NCBI GenBank assembly: GCA_011064865.1
Contig: JAAKFX010000032.1
Location: forward strand, 1 to 14,596
DNA length: 14,596 nucleotides
Direction: 5' to 3'
Source: Candidatus Anoxychlamydiales bacterium
GTDB lineage: Bacteria; Chlamydiota; Chlamydiia; Chlamydiales; SM23-39
The notes below the pieces were generated by a model. It searched no databases and was not told the origin of the DNA. It worked only from the letters and a program-made list of their open reading frames with translations. The stretch's first letter is position 1. The number at the start of each line of letters is the position of its first letter. Both the position numbers and the translations under genes were made by a program. Below are positions 13,530-14,596 of the stretch, one piece after another.

Positions 13530-14596
13530 ATGCTTTTTATAAAAAAAAGATTTACCAAAGAAGATAAAGAGAAGAACATTCTTTTTGGTTTGGTTGAACT
13601 ATATATAAAGACAAATACTCCTATTGGATCTAACTCACTAAAAGATAGCGGCTTTGATCATATGAGCGCTGCTACTATCAGAAATTATTTTGCTAATCTT
13701 GAAAAAAAGGGATTTTTAACACAAACGCATATATCTGGTGGTAGAATTCCAACTATAAAAGCATTCAAAGAATATGCAAAAAACAGTTTAGAGATAAGTT
13801 CTACGATCGATAAAAAAGATGATCAATATTTTGAAAAAAACTTAAAAATAGAGAAAAAGCAGATAGCTGAATATTTAAACAGTTCTTTAGAGCTTCTCAG
13901 CTCTTATACTAATTTGAGTGTTTTTCAATCAGCGCCTCGTTTTGATCAAGATTTCATAAGCACTATCAAACTTATACTTTTGGATACTAATAGAGTTTTA
14001 TGTGTAATAGTTACAGATTTTGGGCTTATAAAAACTGAGATTTTATACTCTAAACAAGATATAGATGATATATCTTTAAAAAAGATAGAAGATTTCTTTT
14101 TATGGAGAATGAATAAAAAAGAAAAACCTATCTTTGATAATCAAGCCTTATTTAAATTAGCATCGCATCTATATAATGAGATGATGGTTCGCTATATTGT
14201 TGGATATGCAAATTTATCTAAAGAAGACATTTATAAAACTGGGCTTTCAAATCTTTTATCATACCCTGAATTCAAAGATCCCATAGTGTTATCGGAAGCG
14301 CTCTCTACTTTTGAAAATGTTGATCAAATGCATTTTGTTTTGCAAAGTGCAATAAATAGCAATTCAATTAAGTATTATATAGCAGATGATTTAGAGCAAT
14401 TTGGACTAAAAATAAAAAACACAGCATTGATTTGCATTCCATATCATATTGGAAACATAGCTGTAGGTGCAATCGCTATTTTATGTCCACTGAGAATAAA
14501 CTATAAAAAGATTTTTTCTATTTTAAAAATTTATAGCAAATATTTGTCAGATACTCTTACTAAAAACATATATAAATACAAAATCACTTTTAGAAA
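13530..14596 (+). CDS. hrcA: Heat-inducible transcription repressor HrcA (3' end outside window)
   Basis: HrcA binds CIRCE operators and represses the dnaK and groE chaperone operons; GroEL modulates its activity. The frame is open from the ATG at 13530 through the window's last base, giving 355 residues without a stop. The N-terminal winged helix is clear. It has ILFGLVELYIKTNTPIGSNS at 17-36, SAATIRNYFANLEKKGFL at 46-63, and the wing ISGGRIPTIKAF at 68-79. The middle GAF-like domain includes YTNLSVFQSAPRF and LILLDTNRVLCVIVTDFG. The later part has VGAIAILCPLRINYKKI, matching the conserved HrcA 'ig.igPtRM.Y.k' region with Cys-Pro-Leu-Arg-Ile in place of the usual Gly-Pro-x-Arg-Met. Chlamydial HrcA has a C-terminal extension, which would fit the frame running on. 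The ribosome site is weak. In C. trachomatis hrcA is followed by grpE and dnaK (CT394-396), expected past the right edge. Confidence 0.94.
   Translation, partial: MLFIKKRFTKEDKEKNILFGLVELYIKTNTPIGSNSLKDSGFDHMSAATIRNYFANLEKKGFLTQTHISGGRIPTIKAFKEYAKNSLEISSTIDKKDDQYFEKNLKIEKKQIAEYLNSSLELLSSYTNLSVFQSAPRFDQDFISTIKLILLDTNRVLCVIVTDFGLIKTEILYSKQDIDDISLKKIEDFFLWRMNKKEKPIFDNQALFKLASHLYNEMMVRYIVGYANLSKEDIYKTGLSNLLSYPEFKDPIVLSEALSTFENVDQMHFVLQSAINSNSIKYYIADDLEQFGLKIKNTALICIPYHIGNIAVGAIAILCPLRINYKKIFSILKIYSKYLSDTLTKNIYKYKITFR

Overview
The window is a piece of an AT-rich bacterial chromosome (by eye about 30% G+C) that reads as a member of the Chlamydiae outside the well-known Chlamydia genus. The lineage call rests on four things. 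The pyruvate/branched-chain dehydrogenase E1 is a single alpha-beta fusion of the chlamydial PdhA/B type. serS, a VIT-like membrane protein and a metal P-type ATPase lie in the same order as CT729-CT728-CT727 of Chlamydia trachomatis (from memory). There is an HrcA repressor with a CIRCE-like operator, and there are paralogous multi-pass proteins with clustered hydrophobic segments that resemble candidate inclusion-membrane (Inc) proteins. The exact genus cannot be fixed from the sequence alone.

Layout. 1-286: 3' end of ftsK (gamma domain). 283-549 (-): a small coiled-coil hypothetical, tail to tail with ftsK and overlapping it by 4 bases. 553-812: intergenic, carrying a consensus promoter. 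813-3834: two tandem paralogous membrane proteins, each behind its own near-identical promoter. 3914-4687 (-): WalJ/YycJ-type metallo-beta-lactamase-fold nuclease. 4792-5991 (-): AAA ATPase with DUF4143, a typical accessory gene, behind a promoter whose -35 box is bracketed by two perfect palindromes. 6126-9253 (-): UPF0158-family protein with an added basic tail and AT-hook, followed 14 bases later by the PdhA/B fusion. 9254-9380: compact divergent control region with two good sigma-70-like promoters. 9381-13415 (+): serS, VIT/CCC1-like protein, P1B-type metal ATPase. 13416-13529: CIRCE-like operator. 13530 to the end (+): hrcA, open at the window edge.

How the genes work together. ftsK, serS, pdhA/B, walJ-like and hrcA are housekeeping or core genes. 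The VIT-like protein and the ATPase look like a transition-metal homeostasis pair co-transcribed with serS. The ATPase carries the SPC and HEGSS signatures of the P1B-4 class, so cobalt, iron or zinc export is more likely than copper. HrcA probably represses its own operon through the CIRCE-like site; grpE and dnaK would be expected beyond the right edge.

The least explained parts are the tandem paralogous membrane proteins with a duplicated promoter, the dual-palindrome operator of the AAA/DUF4143 gene, the AT-hook addition to the UPF0158 protein, and a short valyl-tRNA-synthetase-like remnant at about 3858-3914. No tRNA, rRNA, CRISPR array, insertion sequence or convincing rho-independent terminator was seen.
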